The notes beneath the pieces were generated by a model that worked only from the letters and a program-made list of their open reading frames with translations, had not been told where the DNA came from and searched no databases. A stretch of 64,000 bases of DNA from Epiperipatus broadwayi (taxonomy: Eukaryota; Onychophora; Udeonychophora; Euonychophora; Peripatidae), in contig JAQFVV010012489.1 of NCBI GenBank assembly GCA_028023455.1, positions 1,580,381 through 1,644,380 on the forward strand, in the 5' to 3' direction. Of this stretch, positions 43,547 through 54,672 are shown piece after piece; the stretch's first letter is position 1, and every line of letters starts with the position of its first letter. The translations under genes and the position numbers were made by a program.

Positions 43547-44560
43547 AAGGTAACATTGTTAGTTTTTAATATATATATATATATCAAGAAAAGGGTGTTT
43601 TTCATCATTCTCTCTTTTTATAGTAAACATAATTTAGTGGTGTAGATTATGAATGCATAATAAAAAGTCATTCAATATTTCTCTCCCATGTGATCTAACA
43701 ACAAATGTGTCATCAATATGCCAAAGATATGTAGACAATTTTCATAATGCTGAGTTTAAAACCTGTGTTTCAAATTCTTCAAGGAATAAAGTCAGGAGAC
43801 ATTGGTGATGGGAGATCCTAATAGGGTTTCAATTACATATTTATATAATTAACCATTGTAAGTAAAAGAGGTATTATTAAAGCAATGTTTAACTAATATG
43901 ATAATATGATTCTATAAATGCAATATTTAGAAGCTGTATTCAATGCCTCAATGATTGGCATATTAGTAAATAATGAAAAGCATCAAAGTTCACAAAGATA
44001 ACATGTGATGTATTTAAATTATTAATAATAGACATATAGTGGGTTGAGCTATTTATATATGATTTTATAGAGGAAATAATTGGTTGTATTTGATTTTCTA
44101 TATAACTTGCTAAGGTCCAAGTAATGATCTTATGGTAATAAAAATTGGATGGAGTGGATTGTCTGTTTTATGTATTTTTTGGTAATTCATAGAATTTAGA
44201 GCATATAAAAAAAATTTTTCTAGAAATGATTGTATTTTTTATGTCATCATCAATTGAACATTTATTAATAAATCCTTATATGTCTTTCAAGATATATGGA
44301 ATGATTTCTTTTTGTTTTAACATAAGCCTTATCACTTAACAGATCCAGGATTTTATATTTATATAGGTCAATGTCTATGGCGACAATGACATTTCCTTTG
44401 ACTGCAGAAAGTACTATTATTGAGTTATCTGATTTAATATAAATGCACACACTTTGTGACTTTAGTCAAATGGATATAAAGATTTAATATTATTTACAAA
44501 CCTTGCTTGTGTAGCAATTATTCTTTTGAGTTATACAATATTAAATTCTAAAGTTTAATG
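43547..44560 (-). pseudogene. Old minus-strand PLE, reverse transcriptase half
   Basis: Read leftwards from ~44460: 'IYIKSDNSIIVLSAVKGN' followed by 'VIVAIDIDLYKYKILDLLSDK' (PLE 'DPxIVVLPADKGxATVVMD...LLSD' block). Broken sequence follows, then 'GSPITNV' (motif B), 'LEEFETQVLNSAL', 'LWHIDDTFVVRSHGREILNDF' (motif C, YVDD-like HIDD) and 'IMFTIKRENDEKHPFLD' just before a TA repeat at the junction with the younger PLE. Several frameshifts and stops. The C-terminal half is at 38150-38855. The N-terminal part beyond ~44470 is faint. Confidence 0.85.
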
Positions 44561-46929
44561 ATGAAAGTATACTTATTGTTCTGTGTAGTACTAAATGTAA
44601 ACTATGGTATATGTTGAATATTACTATGGTAGAGAGTATTGTGGGTAATTTTTATTACAATAAAAGTTATAAGTAAGAAGATAAATATTTTTTAAATTGC
44701 ACATTACTGGATAAATACCTATTTAACAATCTTTCAAATAGGAATAGTGAAAAAGGCATTACTAACCAAACCCATCAATTTTCAGGTGATGATGGTTCAA
44801 ATGTTTTCCTTTCTTAAGAATTTCTAGCTAAAATTAACTACATAATCATTTAGCACTCAATATTAGATGGTTTATTAGGTTGACAATAAGCCACTGCATG
44901 AAAAAAATCAACCCTATTAAAAAACTAAAAAAATGATTTCAAACTCTAGCTAGTCTGAATTTAAGTCCAGGTTTTAAGTGGCACAACATGATAATGTGCA
45001 ACTACTACACAATAAAAGCCTTTAAAAACATGATGTGTATATATATGAACATCCATAATAAAATAGATAAAGATTAGATAGTAAAAAATAATAGATTGTT
45101 TCAGTGATGGTATTTAAAACTTCCTGTTTTCATCTTGCATAGTAAAAATTAAAGATACAAATTGTATTGCATTTGAAATGCTATTGTAATACAAAATTAT
45201 CAGAATAAGACTGAATTATTTTGACTGTATTAAATTCATATGAAAGATCAATGTAGCAAAATTAAAATTTAGTGATTGTACAAGAAAAAATATAAATAAG
45301 GTTGCATACATACAAAAATCATCAAGAATGTTGGAGTATAAAGCCTGCCACGAGAAAAATAAATATACTAATATAATCACTTCATAGCAACACCATCATA
45401 ATGCATTTATCCCCTAGGTTCATGAATTAGCAAGCAAATCTGATTCAGACAAACATGGAAATTTTAAATTCAATTTTAAATAATTGAATTTTTCATTTCA
45501 ATAATTAGAAAAAATACACCGTTGTGTATTAACATGCACACACAAAACATGTGTCAGTTAATATGAATATCAGTATGCTACCAAGTCATTTATTTATTAC
45601 CTTTATTAGTGTGTATGTAGATTAGTACACTACTAATTTGATAGACTAGAATTGACAGTTGTTAATAGAAGCTTCACACTTCACTTTAATTATTAGATGT
45701 CACATGACTTCTTACACAATAGCCATTATTATTTCATTTTAAAAATTATATCTCAATATTATCTCAGACTAAATCTCTAAGATTTCCTGTCTAATTTTTC
45801 TTGAACACTCTTAATTATCCTTTTTAAGATGTATAAAATAATGAGCCATAAGCCAACCAAGCTAACCATCCTAAATCAGTTGGAAAATGGATATCTATTT
45901 ATTCTTACGTAAAAAATAAAATATGCATTGGAAAACATTCAGATTCTTGCTTTCTAAAAATTGCAAGACATGATGAATTAACGTGTTCACTTTCACTGTT
46001 TTTTTGTGTGAGAAGGATGCTGGTAAAAACTTTGTTTATTGATCTATTTATATATGCATATAAGGTTTAATATATGTGATAGGAGATAATTTACACCACT
46101 TTAAATATATATATCAAAATTTAAAATCTGTAAGTTTCATCAGCAAATTTCTACGATCATAATCAAAAATTAATTGTGAAATGCGTTAACAATTCGATAA
46201 ATAATATTTTGACAGATATATCTGCACTGAAGTAAAAATATTTAACCATATTTGTTTTTTCTTTTTTAACAAACGAAATCTGTTAGTGAAAGATTTGACA
46301 AGCTATGTCAAAAAATGTTGTTTCCTATCAGATTAGTAAGTGAACCAGCTGTAAATTATTTCTCAAAAACTTTAATGCTATCAAGTAAATTTAGACGTAA
46401 AGATACAGTGATAAAAATCCTAGCTTAGAAAAGACAAATTACTTAAGTTTTTAAAACATTCTTAATATAACTATGAGAAAAAACAATAATTTAGAAACAT
46501 AAACTATTACCTAAATCGCTGTTAAAAATAAATCTTTTAATCCAATTAAAATATTTTTTTTTTCTCCCCAATATTTAGAAATGTTATATTGTCGTGCATA
46601 TACAGGTAAAACATTCATACAGATATATACATAACTCTTACCATTTAATCATTATCATTATTGATGTTCTATGTCACATGACATCTTCAACAAATGTATA
46701 ACCAATAAAAATCAATTATTATTATTGTTCATCTGAAATGTTAAAATCCAACAAATTGTTCAAATCAACTTACTACGCTCTTTTCTTTTAAAACATTTAT
46801 CATTTTGTCTTCTACATTTCTTCCATTCAGTTTTAATAATACTTTTCAAGTCTTCCTAATTTTGGCAACATCTTTATTATTTTGATAATTTACTTGTTTT
46901 ATTTATTTCATTTGCCATTTTTTGATCAA
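44561..46929. other. AT-rich intergenic DNA, nothing recognised
   Basis: Both strands read; no motif-bearing frame, SINE or fold-back that I can support. Confidence 0.4.
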
Positions 46930-47300
46930 AATGTTTTTAATGCTATTATACTTCTCTGCCCCTTCATAATGGCTGGTCCTACAATGGACTTATTAAAGAC
47001 AGTTTTACTTTGTTTACTATCCTATTTTTTAACTTGGCAAATGCAGCCTCGCATTGGAGTCTCTATTTTGAAATTCAAGTTCACTTTTTCGTCAAAAAAT
47101 CTGTAAAAATAATATTAATCTGATTCTTATTTTCAAGCTGATAACTATCAAAGCCAAATATTTCTGAAGTCTTGTCTCCTATTACTGATTGATAAAGTAA
47201 ATGAGTTTTTTAGAATACTAATTACTACATAAAATTATTTATATTTTGCATTCTAATATTAAGAACAATGTATACCTTGTATTACCCTTACTTTTAATTG
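46930..47300 (-). pseudogene. Second LINE A fragment (minus)
   Basis: Nucleotide and translated similarity to the LINE A copy at 37.5-37.75 kb: the plus strand reads 'TTTTCAAGCTGATAACTATCAAAGCC...TTCTGAAGTCTTGTCTCCTATTACTGATTGATAAAG' against 'TCTCAACTTGATAACCATCCAAGGC...TTGAGAATTTTTCTTCTATCACTGGCTGATAAGG'. Minus-strand translation gives 'HLLYQSVIGDKTSEIFGFDSYQLENKNQ' and 'CEAAFAKLKNRIVNK', matching 'VPYQPVIEEKFSKL' and 'AAAAFNKLKVRVF'. It spans the point at which LINE B entered the other copy, so it gives the uninterrupted arrangement. Confidence 0.7.
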
Positions 47301-47547
47301 GTTCAAATTGACTTGTATGGTTATATACTGTAGTAATGTGGCATAAAAGTGCAAGGTTCATGGATTTTAACCCAGTTCTGTCCCTTCCAGTTTTTAAATT
47401 TCTTATGAACTTCTAACCAATAAATGATTTGATTATTTTGGGAGGTTCAAATTACTACCTTGCAGTTACATATGTGTTCCACAGACTTTACAAATAAGGT
47501 TTAAAAACAATAACCTCCTACAGTGATTGTTAAATTATAGAGTAAAA
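47301..47547. other. Spacer between LINE A fragment and LINE C
   Basis: No recognised motif; it may contain decayed endonuclease sequence of LINE C. Confidence 0.3.
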
Positions 47548-48379
47548 AATGCACCCATTTTCAGACCATGCTGCACTTGTCACTAAAATTGATCTTGATT
47601 TCAATAATAAAAATTTAATAGCCATTGGAGATACTATTAGAATATTACTACCATCTAAAACCCCTAAATGTCTGTTTTCAGAATTTTATATATATATATA
47701 AATAAATTGAGTAAGATTGATATGGATCCAGCACAAACCTGGATAGCATATGTACGCATAGTATCAAACATGATTCACCATATTACCAGAGCCACATGAT
47801 TAACAACACGCCTATTGGCAATAATGGAAAAAATCTACAAAAATATTATTCAGACTCCATCCTTAGTAAATGAACAACAAAAATTAAAAAAACCTTAAAA
47901 ATTTATATAATAAAACATAATCATCACTCAAAAAATATCTAGCAATAAAGAAGAGAAGAATATTTATTGGACAAATTCATATATGGTCTAGAAACTATAT
48001 CAGATAGACCTTGAATCATGCTCCTTCAATCAGAGTGCCAATAGCCATCCAAATGCAAACAGAAACAGTTAGTGGGATTTATATGCTGGAACGGATCTAC
48101 TTGTATTATAGGGATATGTTGCAATCTGGAAACTCTTATAACCTTACAAAAAGCCTTTCAGTGAGTCAGAAAAAAAGAAGATAAATTCTTCCCAAATAAA
48201 TTTATAAAGAAACTGGAGTCCATAGCCATCTCAGCCTTCATGGGATACCTTGCTTTGTATATCAACATTTAAATTGCTTTACCTCCAATTACCTAGCAAA
48301 TCTAGAAAACTTCCTATCAAAAGAAATATACACAATACAAAATTTATATCCTATATCACTAGTATCTTTTTTTTAAAAA

Positions 48380-49021
48380 AGAAATCAACCATGGAAAAGA
48401 TAAGACCAATTTCAATGAATCCATTGGGAATCAAGATATTGGAGGCTGTTCAAAAAAAGGCTTATTTACTAATCAAGCAGAACTGTTATTGATATGCTTA
48501 GAGTAAAGAAAAAATATGGTCCTGTTGTGATTCAACTAGATATTAAATCTGCATTTGATACAGCTCCTATTGACATTCTGATTAACACTCTAGCTGAAAG
48601 GAATATACCTAAAGCTTATCTTTATGTCTTGACAAATTTGCTTCAGAACAGGGAGATACATGTAACTATAAATGGGCAAACATCACTGCATATTATTCCC
48701 AATTGATCTATACCTCAAAGTTCTCCATTGAGTTCACTTCTCTTCTCAATATACATAAACCCTTTACTGGCAGCCATTAAAAATAAAATAACAGGCATAT
48801 ATATCCCAGATTTAAACATCAATATTAAGAGTGTTTCTTACATTGGAGACATTGAAATTTTTTTATCATACAGAAAACAAATTCCACATGTAATAAAATT
48901 GCTAAAACAATATGCTGACAAATTCAAACACATGTTTAATATGGAAAAATTAAGTGCATGGCAAATTTACACAGGACATAATATTATAGAAAACTTTAAA
49001 GAAAAATCCAACTTATTTTAG
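48380..49021 (+). pseudogene. LINE C reverse transcriptase palm
   Basis: Segments in order: 'KIRPISMNPLGIKILEAV' (motif 1/2 region, 48402 on); motif A 'VIQLDIKSAFDTAP' (Asp at ~48539) in the frame from 48494; a stop at 48704-48706; motif B 'IPQSSPLSSLLFSIYINPLL' (G of PQG replaced); motif C 'SYIGDIEIFLS' (YADD changed to YIGD, ~48839); and 'LKQYADKFKHMFNMEKLSA'. The first catalytic Asp survives, and the motif C pair is reduced to one Asp, so the enzyme would be dead. At least one frameshift lies before 48494. Confidence 0.88.
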
Positions 49022-49050
49022 ATTTTCCTTTTTACTTAAATCCTACACAA

Positions 49051-49920
49051 ATGAGAACATATATCCAAAAACAATTAACAAATAAAATAGAACATATAAT
49101 TAACTCCCTAACAAAAGCTTATCTCTTTATATATGCCAAAGTTTCATTATATGACATGCTAATAGTGACTAGAATGATATATTATACACCAATAATAAAA
49201 TTTACAACGAAATTTATTAACCATATTCATACACTATTGAGAAAACTTAATCTGGGGTAGAAGGATTTGGATCAATCTCAGTAAGAAAGCTCCAGTGCCC
49301 ATTGGCAAGCTATAGTCTGGGTCTACATTCAATAAAAGTATTTGAAATACAAAAATCATTTAATATCATCTCAGGATGTATTGAGGTGTTTCCTTACCTG
49401 GAAATAGCATTTAAAATCACACCTATAGATAGACTACTTACAGGATATTTAAAGACCATTAGAGACTTAGTCCTAGTATAAAATCTTGTCTATATTCCAC
49501 CAAAGGGTAAATATCAATATTGGGAAGTATATTTATTACTTTTCCCAACCACCAAAATTCATGAAAAGTCTGTACTTGAACTTACAAATAAACAATTATG
49601 TCACAAATTTAGATATTGGTCACTTGAAACTAAATTCTTTGATTTTCTGGTTAAGGTCAACTTAGAAGCATTACCCAACATTTTTTTTACCAAATAAAAG
49701 GCAGATTCAAACAATAGATGATTGCTGTACTCTTTGTAAAAGAGAGTCTGAAATCCAATCTCACATTTATTTCTCATATCCCAGCTATGTCTGCATCAGG
49801 GTGGAAATACCAGTCATATTTAAAAATAAAAATATAAATATTGGATTTATGTTTAAGGAATTTGGTAAAGGTTTTTTTTTTTCAAATATACGTACTAATA
49901 TCTTTGTGCTATAAGATGCA
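49051..49920 (+). pseudogene. LINE C thumb and C-terminal Cys/His region
   Basis: From 49051 a frame reads 'IEHIINSLTKAYLFIYAKVSLYDMLIVTRMIYYTPI' (thumb-like). After further breaks comes 'QIQTIDDCCTLCKRESEIQSHIYFSYPSY' (49706-49790), a CxxC...H...(C to S) arrangement resembling the C-terminal zinc-binding motif of many LINE ORF2 proteins. Frame changes make exact boundaries uncertain. Confidence 0.65.
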
Positions 49921-50225
49921 GAAGATGCATATGTGTCTATTAAAACAGTTCAAAAAGATCATTAATTGCTTTTAGAAATAAGCTAGAAACAATAAGAGAA
50001 AGGGATAGAAAAGTTTTTGAATACAAGGTATATATAGAAACCTGGTCAGAACTCTCTCGATCTTCAAAGCTATAGCATGACACACTTGCCTCAACAATAA
50101 TATCTGATTTTTTATTGATTTATGGTATCTAGTGTCTGTGATTTAATTAATGTTGTAAAAAAAAGATAAATAAGTGTAACCAATGTTTTCTTGTCAAAGA
50201 GTGAATAAAGTACACTTGAAATATA

Positions 50226-50905
50226 AATTATAGAGTATCTGATAATTTTTCATTTTTATGGATGACAATGGCATTCCCTTTTTTAATAATTGGGATAATA
50301 TAATTATTTCAAATATCAGATGCACATGTTCATCAATGTATAAAATATTGCTGTGTATTTAAGTAAACATATGATTACTATATTTTAAAACTTTTTCAAG
50401 AATTTTCAGATTTTCTGTTTTGTAGATTACAAAAAGCTGTTCCATCTCATTAAGCTGTAACACATTCAAATTTAAATGGATATTTAATTAAATATAGAGA
50501 AAAATCTTATATAATGCTTATTGGAACAGAAATAAGTAACTATAATTGACAAATGAATGTGTCTTCACTACAATTTTAATCCACTAATCCATCTTAACAT
50601 GCTTTGTTTCAATCAATGAAGTCTGCCTTTAAATCATTGTATTAATTAATGAAACTCCACAATCATTTTATTATTCAACTGAACAAAAAACGTCATGATT
50701 CTTTGTAATCACCTGACTAATAATATAAACAGTGGCAAAGAAGTCAAAAATATTTTTAATGAACTTAAAGCAATTACTTTCTGATGTCTAACAATTCTTA
50801 TAACACATTTACATTTCAGTAATATAACCAGCTTGAAAGGGCAATCTAATTTAGTTTTAATAGCTGTTGAAACTTAGGTTGAATAACAGCTATCTCTTAT
50901 ATTAA
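50226..50905. other. AT-rich intergenic DNA, nothing recognised
   Basis: No feature that I can support. Confidence 0.4.
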
Positions 50906-50907
50906 GT

Positions 50908-51000
50908 TTGTGATATAGCATTAATATATATATATATTTCAATTAACTGCAAATAATAACAAACTGCGGTCAATTGTTATTAAATGTATCACAAACTTTG
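50908..51000. repeat. ~93-nt stem-loop
   Basis: AAGTTTGTGATATAGCATTAATA (from 50908) pairs with TATTAAATGTATCACAAACTT (to ~50999) with few mismatches, and an inner pair CAATTAACTGC / GCGGTCAATTG extends the stem. The size is in the range of a miRNA precursor, but a small MITE is equally possible. No seed or family recognised. Confidence 0.5.
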
Positions 51001-54000
51001 TCAAAATTCCCATGAGTCATTGCTCAATGAATCTTTAGCATAGAACATATATACATTCTATTAATTTTAATAATCTGTTATACAATGGTTATTAAATATG
51101 TAGTGCTGAGGATATATATTAATATTTCTAAAATCATAAATGTTCTAATGTGCATATTATAAGAATAATTTTATAAGCCAGACTTCCTAAAGTCATTTTA
51201 ATAAACTTATAAATAGCGTCCTCTTGTGGTAATATAATAATGAAAAGAAAAATGAATCCACTATCATCAAGTTTCCAAGATTTTGTATTCTCGGTAATAT
51301 ATATTTACTAACTGTTATTTGCTTTCAGGATTATTAAAACTAATAGAATACATATCTTCTTTGTATTATTAAACTGTGAGCTGGTTAGATCAAAAATGCT
51401 TCACTCTCATAAAATAGCAATGGCTATCAGCTATGGTATATAAAATCTTGTAACCTGGATAAAAGTGAATTCGTTTTTGATCTAATTAGTATATTAAAAT
51501 GACTCTAAACAGACAAACATTTAAAGGATTCATATAATATCAAACTAAGATTATTTAGAAATATTAATATATATGCACCTATATCATATTATATTAATAA
51601 TTTCTTAAATAGATTTATTCTTCTTTCAATGGCCTCAAATTATAGTTTTACCTTTATTTCAATGCTATCAAAGTTATGTTATTTGTAGGTGAATTCTTGT
51701 TGCTTCTAATGATTATAATGTATTATTGCTATAATAAATTTAATACAGTGAAGACATTTACTCACTCTGTGAATAAATAAATATACAAATAATTGTATTT
51801 TTAAAAAAACTAAAAAAAATGTAATTTGTATTATAAAAATATATATATTTTATATCATATATACAATAATATTTTATAAAACTAACAATATAAGTTTAAT
51901 CTTCTCATTGTTTTATTTCAATTTTCAGATTAAACATTGTATGTAAACACTTTGAGATAACCTATGCATAAATATATCAAATGCAGGAAATAATAAATAT
52001 AAAGAGTAATAAATTTTAGTGAATGATTTAATAATAGAAGCAGCAAAAGTGCATTTAAAAATAAAATAATAAATATAGTAAACATAGACATATAATAATA
52101 AATAGAAAGATATCAACTTTTTAAAATGCCTTCTACAGCTTATGAATATTTCATCAATTACTGCATTATATTGTTTTGTTTTTACTGAGAAGGTATAACT
52201 AAAGATAGAATATAATTGACAATTATAATTAGTCAATGTGTTGAAGCATTTAAAACAAACAGAAAAAACAGCATCACATATTAAATAAATAGAAAAATGA
52301 ATCTGCAAATTCTATATGTTGACATATTAATGTTTCATATAGCAATTAATATAGTTGTCACAAAACTAATCCCTGATGTATTTATTTCCTTATAGTAGAA
52401 TTGGTCATACTTATTTGCAAATGGGTGATAATGATGAAGAGATTGTATACCTATGTGTATTTGGTAACAGTATATCAACAATTGTCACTACATCATCAGT
52501 ATTAGTTTAACTACTACTTGCTTATATTAAACTTCTGAATATGCAATTAAATATACCATGAAGAATTTTACTGAATCACTTGCTTATTTCTTTAAAATGA
52601 CCAGATCTTTTCATATACTCTTCCAATAGGTACTATATTTGGAAACTTAGTGATTACAAAAAGTGTAGAAAATAATATTAGTTAGATCAACTTACAGTTA
52701 ATTAAAAAACTAATTTTAACATTTAAACCTCACCTAAAATCATGATCTCCTATTATGTTCAATCAAGGATTCATTCAAAATCAATTATTTTGTGAGGTTC
52801 CAAATAAATTCTGTTTTACAAATCCAACAGCAAAATTACCTGGATTTAACTTCTCTAATATTACTGTAGCATCAGTTAACAGACTCAGAATGCCCATTCA
52901 TTGGTCTTATTTGTTTAAAAATGAAATTTAATGGCTTCTGTTGTAAATAATTATAGACAAATAAAGACATTAATGAACTAATTCTCTGGTTGGAATCTCC
53001 ATACATTAAATAAAAATCACCGCATGTCTTTCTGAAAAATATAGCAACGTTAGCTTTATTGAACCCTCTATAGTATTAAAATGTGATAATATTTAACAAA
53101 GTGTACATTGTTTCCTTTTAAATATGGAAATTTTAGTTTTTTTAATATATACAAGAGATTATTAAGTAACATTTAAAATGATACATACTAGCTTCAACAT
53201 AGAAGTATAAATCATTTATATGAACTAAACATTTTACATCAGGAACATGATGAATTCAAAAATTGATTTATTTTTCTTTATGAAATTTTAAATTATATAT
53301 GTAGTAAGAATACCTTCTTCAAACATTTCTTGTCAAATAACAGAAATATGCATATAAGTTTTTGAATGAAATGTAGAAAATTCAAACTTAGTTTAGGGCT
53401 ATCTTTATTCACTGATTTTAATGATGAACAAGTCTAAAATTTTTATGATTGGTATGCTGACTACTGGAAACCTTACATCCAATATTTACTCCTCTAACAA
53501 GTATATTTTGTAGCTTTGCTGCCTTCTATTCTGATTCTTTGCATCATTGAGTCTGTTATGGTTTTTTCTACTTCATCAATTTGATTATCTATTTCACTAT
53601 TCTATTTATTATCTGATTAAACATATTTTGATACTTCTCTTTTATTTGTTTTGAAGAGTTGTATTAAATTCCAAACATTTTTGGATCAGTATTAGTAAAA
53701 ATGTTTTTTTCCAACTTTGGGTTTGATTTCAGTCATTTAATGATTATTTTAAATAAAGGGAGCCTATAATGTGTTTCTTATGCTTTCTGAATACGATTTA
53801 TCAATATCCATGATATTTCAACAATATTCATAAAAATGTCTAAGTAGGAATGTCTTTTTTAAACTTCTTTTTGTTAAGACGACCGAACATATTCAAATAA
53901 AGATAACATCCACATTTCTATTTTTATAAAATCTTAAATTTATTTCAGAATCAAATATGAATTTCAATTATTTAAATACAAACTTTGTCAGTGATAATAC

Positions 54001-54202
54001 TGTATATTAACTAATCAGATTAATAATATTATCATTGAGAATAATTATATTTAAATAATCGAAAAGTTGTTTATATATTTTAAAATGATCCCGAAATATA
54101 GTCAATATTTTTCGAGAAATATGAAAAGTTTTTGTGATACTTTACACGACAATTTTTTCATCAATAATAAAAAAAATGTAAATATTTGAAAGGTAAAATG
54201 AT
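51001..54202. other. AT-rich intergenic DNA, nothing recognised
   Basis: Contains a 127-residue minus-strand frame (51925-52308) that is Tyr/Ile/Phe-rich with no motif; treated as chance. No repeats supported. Confidence 0.4.
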
Positions 54203-54311
54203 TTTTTTTTTCATATGTCATAGCATCGACCGGGACGCGAACCCACAAACATCTGCAACCAACTACTTTCTTGCAAGGCAGCTGCGATGACATCTCGGCT
54301 AACAACGCTTG
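54203..54311 (-). repeat. tRNA-derived SINE, copy 7 (minus strand, long-arm type)
   Basis: On the minus strand: AAGCGTTGTTAGCCGAGATG head, CTGCCTTGCAAGAAAGTAG, the extended arm GTTGGTTGCAGATG, GGGTTCGCGTCCC (a good B box), GGTCGATGCTATGACATATG and A-tail. Imperfect 14-bp target duplication AAGGTAAAATGATT (54190-54203) / AAGGTGAAATGATT (54314-54327). The 67-residue minus frame over it is not a gene. Confidence 0.9.
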
Positions 54312-54502
54312 ACAAGGTGAAATGATTTGTTAGTTACATTTTTATTATTTTGCAGAATATAAATATATTTAAATTTTTATCCATAGATCACAATAAAAAA
54401 AAATTTAAAATTAGGTGTTATAATATTTTAGTTCAATTTCTGATAATATATTTTAAATTAATATTATAATTATTAAAACAGACGAAACTCGCTATACTTA
54501 TT

Positions 54503-54672
54503 GCCACTCAGTGCAAGCCAGAGTAATCAATGGATGCCAGAAAGCTTGTGCATAAAATTCCCATCTAGTGCCTACTCATCCACTATTCCCAGACTAGTTT
54601 CTGGTTTGTGGCATCAATGAGGTGCCTTGGATTTGAGAGCACTGCACCTAGATCTTAGGATCTAATGCAACC
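54503..54672. mobile_element. Partial second copy of the 33198-33434 MITE
   Basis: Plus strand here matches the minus strand of the other copy: GCCACTCAGTGCAAGCC, GTAATCAATGGATG, TTGTGCATAA, 'CCTACTCATCCA', 'GTTTGTGGC..CATCAATGAGG.GCCTTGGAT', 'CACTGCA.CTAGATC'. The distal inverted end is absent: the match fades after ~54660. It is less AT-rich than its surroundings. Confidence 0.75.

Larger units (their letters stand above)
47548..50225 (+). mobile_element. LINE C: decayed plus-strand APE-type LINE
   Basis: Starts near the end of an APE endonuclease ('HPFSDHAALVTKIDLDF', SDH at ~47556), continues through a degraded linker and an RT, and ends in a Cys/His cluster and an A-rich 3' end near 50160-50225. 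Family unclear: not the RTE, LINE A or LINE B type. It could be L1/Tx1-like or another APE clade. Many stops and frameshifts throughout. Confidence 0.8.

Noticed and set aside
51925-52308. 127-residue minus-strand frame
   Set aside because: Tyr/Phe/Ile-rich low-complexity translation without start context, motif or family resemblance.
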